Source of the DNA: Homoserinimonas sp.
GTDB lineage: Bacteria > Actinomycetota > Actinomycetes > Actinomycetales > Microbacteriaceae
Direction of reading: 5' to 3'
NCBI GenBank assembly: GCA_025464755.1
Contig: JAODMI010000087.1
Coordinates: forward strand, 1 to 42,773
Length of the DNA: 42,773 nucleotides
Below are positions 33,583 through 41,364 of the stretch, in pieces. The notes under the pieces were generated by a model, which saw nothing but the letters and a program-made list of their open reading frames with translations, had not been told where the DNA came from and did no database searches. Position 1 is the stretch's first letter, and the number at the start of each line of letters is the position of its first letter. The position numbers were made by a program, and so were the translations under genes.

Positions 33583-34938
33583 ATGATTGATCTACTCATT
33601 TTGGTAATTTTGGTGGTCGGCATTGTGCTGGTCACCGCAAAGTGGAAAATTTCGCCCTTCCTCGCCCTGTTGGGTGCTGCGCTGATCGGGGCTTTCGCGT
33701 TCCGGCTTCCAGTTGAGGAAATCGTCCCCACCATCACCACATCTTTCGGTAACACGATGGGCAATATCGGCCTGGTGATCCTGTTCGGCACCATGATCGG
33801 CGTGATCCTTGAGCGGTCGGGTGGGGCCATCGCGATGGCCGATTCGCTGATCAAGGTCATGGGTACCCGGTTTCCCACCCTGACGATGAGCGTCATCGGA
33901 TACATTGTGTCGATTCCGGTGTTCTGCGACTCGGGCTTCGTCATCCTCAACTCGCTGAAGAAGGCCATGGCTGAACGGGCCAAGGTCTCTTTGGTGGCTA
34001 TGTCGATCGCCCTGATGACCGGCTTGTACGCCACCCACACTATGGTGCCGCCCACGCCGGGGCCGCTCGCCGCAGCATCCAACCTGAATGTGAGTGACAG
34101 TCTTGGACTGCTGATCGGGCTGGGACTTGTCGTAGCCGCGTTCTCCGCGGCCGCCGCTTTGATCTTCGCCAACACGTTCCTGAAAAAAGATATCGACTTG
34201 CTGCCACTTCCGGCCGAAGAGGTCGAGGTTAGCTATGAGGATCTCAAGGCGCAATACGGCAAGCTGCCCAGTGGATTCATGGCGTTTCTGCCCATCCTGC
34301 TTCCGATCGTGCTGATCTGCCTGTCATCCGTCGCCAAGCTTCCCGGCCTTCCGCTCGGCGAGGGGTGGTTCTACGCGACGGTAGTCTTTTTGGGAACCCC
34401 GGTCATCGCCCTACTCCTCGGCCTGATTGCCGCTGTCTTCCTCCTGCGCGGCAAGGGCAAGCTTGCCTCCTTCAACAAGCAGATTGCGGATGCGATCCTC
34501 ATCGCCGCGCCCATCCTCCTGATCACCTCTGCTGGAGCCGCCTTCGGCGGCGTGCTCGGCAAGAGCACAATCACTAGCTTCCTCTCCGACAACCTGGCTG
34601 CGCTCGGGCTCGGTATCGCGGTGCCGTTCATCATCTCCGCCGCGCTGAAGACTGCACAAGGTTCCTCGACGGTGGCCATGGTTACCACTTCTGCCATGTT
34701 GCTCCCACTGTTGGAGCCGCTGGGGCTTTCCACCGGCGCCGGTCCGGTACTTGCCGTGCTGGCCATCGGCGCTGGGGCGATGGTGGTGTCCCATGCGAAC
34801 GACTCTTACTTCTGGGTCGTCTCGCAGTTCAGTCGTATCCCCACCGCAACCGCGTACAAGACACTGACCCCGGCAACGGCCATTCAGGGAGTGGCTGGCT
34901 TCTTCGCCGTGTGGGTATTGAGCCTGTTTCTGATTTAG
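33583..34938 (+). CDS. GntP family permease (gluconate/glycerate type)
   Basis: 451 residues with about 12 membrane segments. Family blocks: LVILFGTMIGVILERSGGA, YIVSIPVFCDSGFVILNSL, ALMTGLYATHTMVPPTPGPL, ALKTAQGSSTVAMVTTSAML and VVSHANDSYFWVVSQF. GntP transporters are proton symporters of gluconate, glycerate or related acids; the neighbouring glycerate kinase and CdaR favour glycerate or a sugar diacid. AAAGGAGC precedes ATG 33583 and overlaps the end of the kinase gene. A hairpin follows the stop. Confidence 0.95.
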   Translation: MIDLLILVILVVGIVLVTAKWKISPFLALLGAALIGAFAFRLPVEEIVPTITTSFGNTMGNIGLVILFGTMIGVILERSGGAIAMADSLIKVMGTRFPTLTMSVIGYIVSIPVFCDSGFVILNSLKKAMAERAKVSLVAMSIALMTGLYATHTMVPPTPGPLAAASNLNVSDSLGLLIGLGLVVAAFSAAAALIFANTFLKKDIDLLPLPAEEVEVSYEDLKAQYGKLPSGFMAFLPILLPIVLICLSSVAKLPGLPLGEGWFYATVVFLGTPVIALLLGLIAAVFLLRGKGKLASFNKQIADAILIAAPILLITSAGAAFGGVLGKSTITSFLSDNLAALGLGIAVPFIISAALKTAQGSSTVAMVTTSAMLLPLLEPLGLSTGAGPVLAVLAIGAGAMVVSHANDSYFWVVSQFSRIPTATAYKTLTPATAIQGVAGFFAVWVLSLFLI

Positions 34939-34948
34939 GTCCAGCTAC

Positions 34949-34983
34949 GCGCGCCGATCGGCCCGGATGGTTGGTCGGCGCGC
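34949..34983 (+). terminator. Hairpin after the GntP permease
   Basis: GCGCGCCGA (34949-34957) and TCGGCGCGC (34975-34983) pair perfectly around a 17-nt loop, starting 10 nt after the stop. No T-tract. Confidence 0.55.
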
Positions 34984-35185
34984 ATCCTGTTTGGCCCACC
35001 GCTGCCTCGGTAGCGAACCGCTGAGCGCCAGCCTCAAGCGTGTGCCCGGAAGGCGGCAATACCGCCGCCAGCGGACTCATACGCCACCGCGCGGCCAGTG
35101 GGTAACCCTGTGCCGTCGCAGCACCCTCCACCACAATGTCAGTCGCGCCCCATAAAGTCAGCATCAACCCGAGTGAAGAGGTGCG

Positions 35186-38100
35186 ATGTTCCTACTCAAC
35201 GATGACGTGATTTACAGCGCAAGTGATGTGACGGCGGCATCCACGTGCGAGTGGGCGCTGATGCGCACACTGGATGCGAAGCTTGGGCGCATTGATGCGG
35301 TTGTCGACGGGGTTGACGAGATGCTCGCACGCACCGCAAAACTGGGCGACGCGCATGAGGCACGAATCCTCCGGCGGTTTAAAGCCACCAGGCGGGTCAT
35401 TGAGTTCACGAACCGACCCAGTGTCAGCGAGCTGCCGGCCGCCGCGGACGCGAGCACCCAAGCGTTCAGGGAAGGCGCGGACGTCGTTTTCCAGGCCACC
35501 TTCTTCGACGGCCGATTTCTCGGCTACGCCGACTTCGTCCTGCGCAATGCAGAGGGAAGCTACGAGGTCTACGACACGAAACTTGCGCGCAAGGCCAAGA
35601 TCACCGCACTGCTCCAGCTCGCAGCGTACAGCGAACAGCTCGAGCTTCTTGGCATCCCGATCGGCGAGAACGTGCACTTGATCCTTGGCGACGACCGTAC
35701 CAGCACCCATCAGGTCAGCGACATCCTGCCCGTCTACCGAAAGCGGCGGGCCCGATTGCAGAGCATCATCGACGAGCGGGCCCAGGATGCCGCAGCCACT
35801 GAATGGGGTGACCCCCGCTATGCCGCCTGTGGCCGTTGCGCCACCTGCGCTGAGCAGGTGGACGCGACCCGCGATGTTCTGCTTGTCGCAGGCATGAAGC
35901 TCACACAACGCAAGAAACTGCGTGAGGCCGGAGTGCTCTCCATCGACCAGCTTGCCTCGGCAGCGGGACCCGTGCCGGGCATGCCTGATGGCACGTTGGA
36001 CAATTTACGAGCGCAAGCCCGAATCCAGCTGGCGGGCCCACTTGAGTACGAGGTCTACAACGCGAATGCATTGGCCGCGCTTCCTGTGCCTAACCCCGGC
36101 GACGTCTTCTTCGACTTCGAAGGAGACCCGCTCTATCAGGAAGGCACCGCCTGGGGGCTTGACTATCTTTTCGGCCTCGTCGAGGTTGACAAGACGTTCC
36201 GCGCCTTCTGGGCGCACAATCTGGCGGAAGAACGTCAGGCCCTCGTCGACTTTCTCGCCTATATAGAAGGGCGGCGCGCGTCGTATCCCGGCATGCACAT
36301 CTACCACTACGCAGCCTACGAAGTGACCCACTTGCTCTCGCTCGCTGCGCGCCACGGAGTAGGCGAAGAACAGGTCGACGATCTTCTCCGCGCGCACGTT
36401 CTCATCGACCTCTACCCGATCGTCAGGAAAGGCATCCGCGTCGGGTCCCGCAGCTACTCCATCAAGAAACTCGAGCCTCTCTATATGGGCGAGGAGCATC
36501 GCGCGGGCGTCGACAATGCCGCCGACTCCATCACCCAGTACAGCGACGCGCGTGCGCTCCATGAAAGTGGGGCGACGGATGCCGCGGCGACAGTGCTGCG
36601 CGACATCGAGCAGTACAACACTTACGACTGCGTCTCCACACTGCGTCTGCGCGACTGGCTGCTGCAGCACGCCGCGACCGCTGAGATTCAGCTTGCCTCC
36701 CCTAATGACCTTGAACTGGATATTCCCACCCGCGAACCGAGTCCCGTTTATCTGGCGCTCGCGGCGCTAATCGAAGATGTAGCACCCTTAAGCCGCACGG
36801 CCGACCAGACGGCGATCGCCCTGGCCTCTGCCGCTATCGACTACCACCGGCGGGAGGGCAAGAAATTCTGGCAAGAACACTTTGGCCGCCTTCGCGATCC
36901 GGTAGATGAGTGGGCCGGCGCCCGGGACGTACTGATCGTCGACACGGTGAAGGTGGAACGCGAGTGGGCAATTGTCGGCCGGGCCCGCAACCAGTCCAGG
37001 GTTCTTCGTGTCACTGGAGAGCTTTCCCCGGGCAGCAGCTTCCGCGTCGGGCACAAGCCTTACCTGGTCTATGACCCGCCGTTTCCGCAAATCGAGAAGA
37101 GCACCGAGCCAGGTTCCCGATACACCCATGACCGCGCCGAGATAACGCATGTTGACGGCGGCGTGTACTACGTAACGGAGAAGTTGAGAAGTGGCGCCGA
37201 GCGGTATGCGGAGGTGCCGATGGCGCTGGCCCCGGGGGCCCCTCCTCGTGCGCAGCCGCAACCCGAGGCCATCGAAGCGTGGGGGCGCCGGGTGCTCAGT
37301 GCGCAGCCAGCGATGCTGCCGGATGCTGCCCTGGACATCCTTCGTCGCCAACCGCCGCGGGGTTCCATTGTTCCGGTACGCGAATCGATACCCGATGCCA
37401 TTCGAGAAACACTCCTCGGCTTGGACCGGTCGTACGTTGCCGTGCAAGGTCCACCAGGCACAGGAAAAACGTTCACTGGCTCGCGGGTTATCGCCGACCT
37501 CGTTCACAACCACGGTTGGCGGGTTGGCGTCGTCGCGCAGTCGCACAACACTGTGGAAAACATGCTGGCCGCCGTTGTCGACGCCGGTCTTAGTCCAGGG
37601 CGGGTGGGGAAGAAAGCAAAGGCAGGGGAGAAGGGCAAAGCCGCAAAGTGGACAGTCTTAGATGCGGCAGACATCGCCACTTTCGCGTCGCAGCCCGGCT
37701 TCGTCTTCGGTGGTACCGCCTGGGATTTCAGCAACGCCGAACGTGTGCCGCCGGGATCCCTAGACCTTCTTGTCATTGACGAGGCGGGACAGTTCTCGCT
37801 CGCCAGCACCATCGCCTCAGCCGTCGCCGCGCAACGGGTGCTGCTGCTTGGCGACCCGCAGCAATTGCCCCAGGTGAGTCAAGGGTCGCACCCAGAGCCG
37901 GTCGATGCCTCCGCGCTCGGTTGGCTTTGCGGCGGCCACGACGTTCTGCCGCCGGAATACGGATATTTCCTGCCCAGTAGCTGGCGGATGCACCCGGCCG
38001 TTTGCGCGCCGGTGTCGGCGTTGTCTTACGAGGGCAAGTTGCACTCTATCGCCCCTCCCAGATCCTTGGAGGGGGTCGAACCCGGACTGCACCCGATTCC

Positions 38101-38632
38101 GGTGGAACACACGCTCAACTCGACCTCGTCGGATGAGGAAGCGGTTCGAGTCGTGGAGCTCATCCGCTCGCTTTTGGGGAGGGCGTGGACGGACAACATG
38201 CTCACGCGTGCACTGCAGCAGGCGGACATCATCGTCGTCGCCGCCTACAACGCGCAGGTTGCGCTTATCGACGAGCACCTGACCCGGGCCGGATTTGCGG
38301 CTGTAGCTGTCGGCACGGTGGATAAATTCCAGGGCAAAGAGGCCGCGGTTGCGATCGTGTCGTTGGCTGCATCATCTGCCGAAGAAGTGCCGCGCGGTCT
38401 CGAGTTTCTTCTCCTCGCAAACCGCCTGAACGTGGCCATTTCTCGCGCGCAGGTAGCGGCGTACCTGCTTTACTCGCCCGCGCTGACGGAGCACCTGCCT
38501 ACAAACGTGGAGACGCTGGCCAAGCTGAGCGTTTTCATCGAGCTCGTTGAGGGTGTGCCGGTGGCAGCGCTGGGTGAGCGGCAAGCAGCTGACCAGCGAA
38601 AGGGCTATGAGGTGACGACGCTGCGCACTTGA
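35186..38632 (+). CDS. TM0106-family RecB-like nuclease / SF1 helicase
   Basis: 1148-residue three-part enzyme. (1) Cas4/RecB-type PD-(D/E)xK nuclease about 90-160, with GYAD, EVYDTKLARKAK and QLAAYSEQL. (2) DEDD-type RNase H-fold exonuclease about 305-490: FFDFEGDP, HIYHYAAYEVTHL and YNTYDCVSTLRLRDWL. (3) SF1B (UPF1/Dna2-like) helicase about 740-1115: Walker A GPPGTGKT near 755, LLVIDEAGQFSLAST, LLGDPQQLPQVSQG, TVDKFQGKEAAVAIVS and NVAISRAQ. All catalytic motifs look intact. A cysteine set (CGRCATC) after the nuclease may bind a metal or iron-sulfur cluster. Members are widespread but poorly studied; DNA end processing or repair is the likely role. Confidence 0.93.
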   Translation: MFLLNDDVIYSASDVTAASTCEWALMRTLDAKLGRIDAVVDGVDEMLARTAKLGDAHEARILRRFKATRRVIEFTNRPSVSELPAAADASTQAFREGADVVFQATFFDGRFLGYADFVLRNAEGSYEVYDTKLARKAKITALLQLAAYSEQLELLGIPIGENVHLILGDDRTSTHQVSDILPVYRKRRARLQSIIDERAQDAAATEWGDPRYAACGRCATCAEQVDATRDVLLVAGMKLTQRKKLREAGVLSIDQLASAAGPVPGMPDGTLDNLRAQARIQLAGPLEYEVYNANALAALPVPNPGDVFFDFEGDPLYQEGTAWGLDYLFGLVEVDKTFRAFWAHNLAEERQALVDFLAYIEGRRASYPGMHIYHYAAYEVTHLLSLAARHGVGEEQVDDLLRAHVLIDLYPIVRKGIRVGSRSYSIKKLEPLYMGEEHRAGVDNAADSITQYSDARALHESGATDAAATVLRDIEQYNTYDCVSTLRLRDWLLQHAATAEIQLASPNDLELDIPTREPSPVYLALAALIEDVAPLSRTADQTAIALASAAIDYHRREGKKFWQEHFGRLRDPVDEWAGARDVLIVDTVKVEREWAIVGRARNQSRVLRVTGELSPGSSFRVGHKPYLVYDPPFPQIEKSTEPGSRYTHDRAEITHVDGGVYYVTEKLRSGAERYAEVPMALAPGAPPRAQPQPEAIEAWGRRVLSAQPAMLPDAALDILRRQPPRGSIVPVRESIPDAIRETLLGLDRSYVAVQGPPGTGKTFTGSRVIADLVHNHGWRVGVVAQSHNTVENMLAAVVDAGLSPGRVGKKAKAGEKGKAAKWTVLDAADIATFASQPGFVFGGTAWDFSNAERVPPGSLDLLVIDEAGQFSLASTIASAVAAQRVLLLGDPQQLPQVSQGSHPEPVDASALGWLCGGHDVLPPEYGYFLPSSWRMHPAVCAPVSALSYEGKLHSIAPPRSLEGVEPGLHPIPVEHTLNSTSSDEEAVRVVELIRSLLGRAWTDNMLTRALQQADIIVVAAYNAQVALIDEHLTRAGFAAVAVGTVDKFQGKEAAVAIVSLAASSAEEVPRGLEFLLLANRLNVAISRAQVAAYLLYSPALTEHLPTNVETLAKLSVFIELVEGVPVAALGERQAADQRKGYEVTTLRT

Positions 38633-38662
38633 GCCCATTCGGGTGTGGGCTCAAGTGCGCAG
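38621..38662 (+). terminator. 17-bp perfect hairpin overlapping the nuclease-helicase stop
   Basis: CTGCGCACTTGAGCCCA (38621-38637) and its exact complement (38646-38662) with an 8-nt loop. The left arm contains the last codons and the TGA stop. No T-tract follows. Confidence 0.7.
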
Positions 38663-38975
38663 CCAGGAACGACGTCCGCTTCGGATAAAAAAACGAAAAT
38701 TGTTGCTTCGTGCCCGTATCAAAAGCATTGGGGGCACCACTGACATTCGGCACTGCCATTCACCACCGGCCGGAGCGGCAGTGTGGTTGCGGATAAGGCG
38801 GACCTTGCAAATATTTGAGTTGCGGCGCACAAGAACTGCGTTGCCTCATCTCAGGCGAAGGTCGGTGCGCAATTTTCCGCGCAGACTAGCCGGCAGGCAC
38901 TGTGGGCCGAGGGCGCTCGTTGGTACAGTTGTGCCATCTGTACCGAAGGCCGGTCCGGGCCGTCAGGAGTTCCGC
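38663..38975. other. Intergenic region
   Basis: About 310 bp with no convincing gene on either strand. It is somewhat richer in A/T than its surroundings (ATAAAAAAACGAAAATTGTT at 38687-38706) and must contain the promoter of the downstream membrane protein gene. Confidence 0.5.
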
Positions 38976-40043
38976 GTGAGCAACACACCCCCCATCAGAG
39001 ATGCCGATGAAACGGCCAGCCCGTTCACCAATGGCAACGCATCACCAGTTGACGACTCCGGTGACACTGCCGGGGTCGACGACGTAGCAACGCATCACGA
39101 ACCGGCTCCGCTGGTCGAGCCGCCGCACGAGCAAACGCAGTATCAGGCTCCTGCTGCCGTACCGATCGTGACGCACGGCGATGCCCTTGCAGACGCCCAA
39201 GGCACCGGTTCCTCGGCGCGTTCGGCCAGCGGGATCGAGCCCCGAAGCGGCGCGAATTCCACACCGGAAGCGCGCGGCACCACTGTGAGCAGCGACGATT
39301 CTAGGGCCAGCGGGAGCCGCGAACACGCACAGGCCCCCGCCGCGGTACCCGCAGCCGTTCCGGCTGTGACGCGCCCCACCAGCGAGTCCAGTGAATCCGG
39401 CGAAACGAAGCAAGCTACCGAACCGGCCACCGAACCGGCCACCGAACCGGCCACCCAGTCGAGTCCCGCACCGCGACCGGTGCAGACGGTTTACGTCACC
39501 GCACCCGTGCCGCCGAAGAAGCGCGGCAACCGCATCTTCGGCCTTCTGCTCGCCGTCGTGGCGGTCGTTGTGTTCGCGCTTATCTTCGCCGGTGTGATGG
39601 CCCTTATCCTCAACTTGCTCTTTCCGGGCGAAGTCGTGGAGCGCCTGGTCATTTTCCTCGCAAGTTCAGCGTTCCTGGTGCCGGTCATCGTCTTCGTGGT
39701 CGCATTCGTCTTACTCATCCTGATTGCGAACCGTGCCAGCTGGTGGGCGTATGTGCTTGGTGGCTTCATCGTGGCCCTCGTCGTGTACTTCGCGACAATT
39801 GGCGTCATCATGCTCGGTGCGAACGTGTTCGGCATGACGCGGGATGAGGCTATGGCCGGTTTCATCCAACTGGCGTCAAGCCCGTCTATCATCGTGGCCG
39901 CTTTGGTGGCCCGCGAGCTGACATTGTGGTTCGGTGCGGCGATCGCCTCGCGCGGCCGCAAGGTGCGTGCACGCAATGCGGAGGCGAAGGCTCAGTTCGA
40001 GCGCGAGAACAACGACAACCGCACGGAACACGCCCGGGCCTGA
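38976..40043 (+). CDS. Membrane protein with long disordered Pro/Ala/Ser-rich N-terminus
   Basis: 355 residues. Residues 1-185 are low complexity (Ala, Pro, Ser, Thr, Glu) with no predicted fold and include TEPATEPATEPATQ. Four membrane segments follow at about 187-214, 223-250, 256-281 and 303-322, then a charged tail (RKVRARNAEAKAQFERENN). GTG 38976 was chosen because CAGGAGT sits 7 nt upstream; the open frame further upstream is not protein-like. It is immediately upstream of the rpsL leader on the same strand. No named family recognised. Confidence 0.82.
   Translation: MSNTPPIRDADETASPFTNGNASPVDDSGDTAGVDDVATHHEPAPLVEPPHEQTQYQAPAAVPIVTHGDALADAQGTGSSARSASGIEPRSGANSTPEARGTTVSSDDSRASGSREHAQAPAAVPAAVPAVTRPTSESSESGETKQATEPATEPATEPATQSSPAPRPVQTVYVTAPVPPKKRGNRIFGLLLAVVAVVVFALIFAGVMALILNLLFPGEVVERLVIFLASSAFLVPVIVFVVAFVLLILIANRASWWAYVLGGFIVALVVYFATIGVIMLGANVFGMTRDEAMAGFIQLASSPSIIVAALVARELTLWFGAAIASRGRKVRARNAEAKAQFERENNDNRTEHARA
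39417..39452 (+). repeat. Tandem 12-mer, three perfect copies
   Basis: ACCGAACCGGCC three times in a row, encoding TEPA units in the disordered region. Copy number may vary between strains. Confidence 0.9.
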
Positions 40044-40200
40044 GCTTCCCCGCTCATTTGACCGCACCACCCCTAGCAGCTATTCTTGTGAGGTGTGCGC
40101 TTTGTTGTGCGATCATGCTGTGCTCTCCAGTGCAGCGAACGACGCAACACGGCACCGATTGGAATTGGGCCTGACTGCTTTTAACGGCTAGTCAAAACTA

Positions 40201-40317
40201 CGGAATTCAAGATTCCGCAGGGCTCCCACGGCATACCCACCAGCAGAAACAGAGTCCTTCTGTGCTGTCGGCGGGTCCACAAGCCCTCCAGACATCCGTA
40301 TGGATAGTGCGGAGGGC
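40201..40317 (+). promoter_or_regulatory. Structured 5' leader of the str operon
   Basis: Three consecutive stem-loops precede rpsL within a 322-nt gap. (a) CGGAAT/ATTCCG, 40201-40217. (b) CAGC-AGAA-ACAGAG closing on TTCTGT-GCTG, 40241-40267. (c) GCCCTCC (40283-40289) with GGAGGGC (40311-40317), enclosing ATCC-GTAT-GGAT. The rest of the gap, 40044-40200, shows nothing definite. Because rpsL and rpsG overlap, the S7-binding intercistronic site of E. coli cannot exist here; the leader is a candidate for that control. Confidence 0.45.
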
Positions 40318-40365
40318 CAAATGCAGCAGTAACTGTCACCGTGCAGTCAATTCAAGGAGTAACCA

Positions 40366-40740
40366 GTGCCAACTATTCAGCAGTTGGTCCGCAAGGGTCG
40401 CACCCCGAAGGTCGTCAAGACCAAGGCGCCTGCCCTTAAGGCCAACCCACAGCAGCGCGGCGTTTGCACCCGCGTTTACACCACCACCCCGAAGAAGCCG
40501 AACTCGGCTCTGCGCAAGGTCGCCCGCGTCAAGCTTTCCAATGGCACCGAGGTCACGGCTTACATTCCCGGCGAGGGACACAACCTGCAGGAGCACTCGA
40601 TGGTGCTCGTTCGCGGTGGTCGTGTTAAGGACCTCCCCGGTGTTCGCTACCAGATCGTTCGTGGCGCCCTGGACACCCAGGCTGTCAAGAACCGCAAGCA
40701 GGCTCGCAGCCGTTACGGCGCGAAGATGGAGAAGAAGTAA
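40366..40740 (+). CDS. rpsL: 30S ribosomal protein S12
   Basis: 124 residues, standard actinobacterial length. Decoding-centre segments [20 protein letters not shown] and [19 protein letters not shown] are wild type, including both lysines whose substitution gives streptomycin resistance. AAGGAG lies 7 nt before the ATG. The stop overlaps the rpsG start (TAATG). Confidence 0.99.
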   Translation: MPTIQQLVRKGRTPKVVKTKAPALKANPQQRGVCTRVYTTTPKKPNSALRKVARVKLSNGTEVTAYIPGEGHNLQEHSMVLVRGGRVKDLPGVRYQIVRGALDTQAVKNRKQARSRYGAKMEKK

Positions 40741-41210
40741 TGCCTCGCAAGGGTCCAGCTCCCAAGCGCCCCGTAGTAGCCGATCCGGTCTACGGCGCCC
40801 CCATCGTCAGCCAGCTCGTCAACAAGATTCTGCTTGACGGTAAGAAGGGCCTTGCCGAGCGCATCGTTTACGATGCCCTCGCAGCGGTCTCCGCCAAGAA
40901 TGGTGCGGATGCAGTTGTCACCTTGAAAAAGGCACTAGACAACGTTCGCCCCACCCTTGAGGTTCGGTCCCGCCGTGTTGGTGGTTCCACGTACCAGGTT
41001 CCCGTTGAGGTTAAGCCGCACCGCGCGAACACTCTCGCGCTGCGTTGGCTCACCACCTACGCCAAGGGCCGTCGTGAGAAGACCATGACGGAGCGTCTCA
41101 CCAACGAGATTCTCGACGCATCCAACGGCCTTGGCGCCGCGGTGAAGCGCCGTGAAGATACTCACAAGATGGCTGACGCCAACAAGGCTTTCGCACACTA
41201 CCGCTGGTAA
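40740..41210 (+). CDS. rpsG: 30S ribosomal protein S7
   Basis: 156 residues, [19 protein letters not shown] at the N-terminus, [19 protein letters not shown] and a complete C-terminus ([10 protein letters not shown]). It initiates 16S 3'-domain assembly. The ATG shares one base with the rpsL stop, so translation is coupled. Confidence 0.99.
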   Translation: MPRKGPAPKRPVVADPVYGAPIVSQLVNKILLDGKKGLAERIVYDALAAVSAKNGADAVVTLKKALDNVRPTLEVRSRRVGGSTYQVPVEVKPHRANTLALRWLTTYAKGRREKTMTERLTNEILDASNGLGAAVKRREDTHKMADANKAFAHYRW

Positions 41211-41235
41211 CCGCTTCGCTGATCGGCAACCTCGC

Positions 41236-41333
41236 TGGTCGAGCGTGTCGAGACCACCGCTTTGCGGATCTTGACACGCTCGACCCGCAGGTAGCTGGGT
41301 CAACGGGCTCACCTGATCTCGACACGCTCGATC
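41236..41333. repeat. REP-like cluster of CGAGCGTGTCGAG units between rpsG and fusA
   Basis: Three copies of a 17-mer. Copy 1 GGTCGAGCGTGTCGAGA at 41237-41253. Copies 2 (41270-41286) and 3 (41317-41333) are inverted and each match at 16 of 17 positions. Copies 1 and 2 form a long hairpin with a 16-nt loop. Similar palindromic units are scattered in intergenic regions of many high-GC actinobacteria. Confidence 0.8.
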
Positions 41334-41364
41334 ACCGCTTTACCCAAATTTTCGGAGGACCCAC

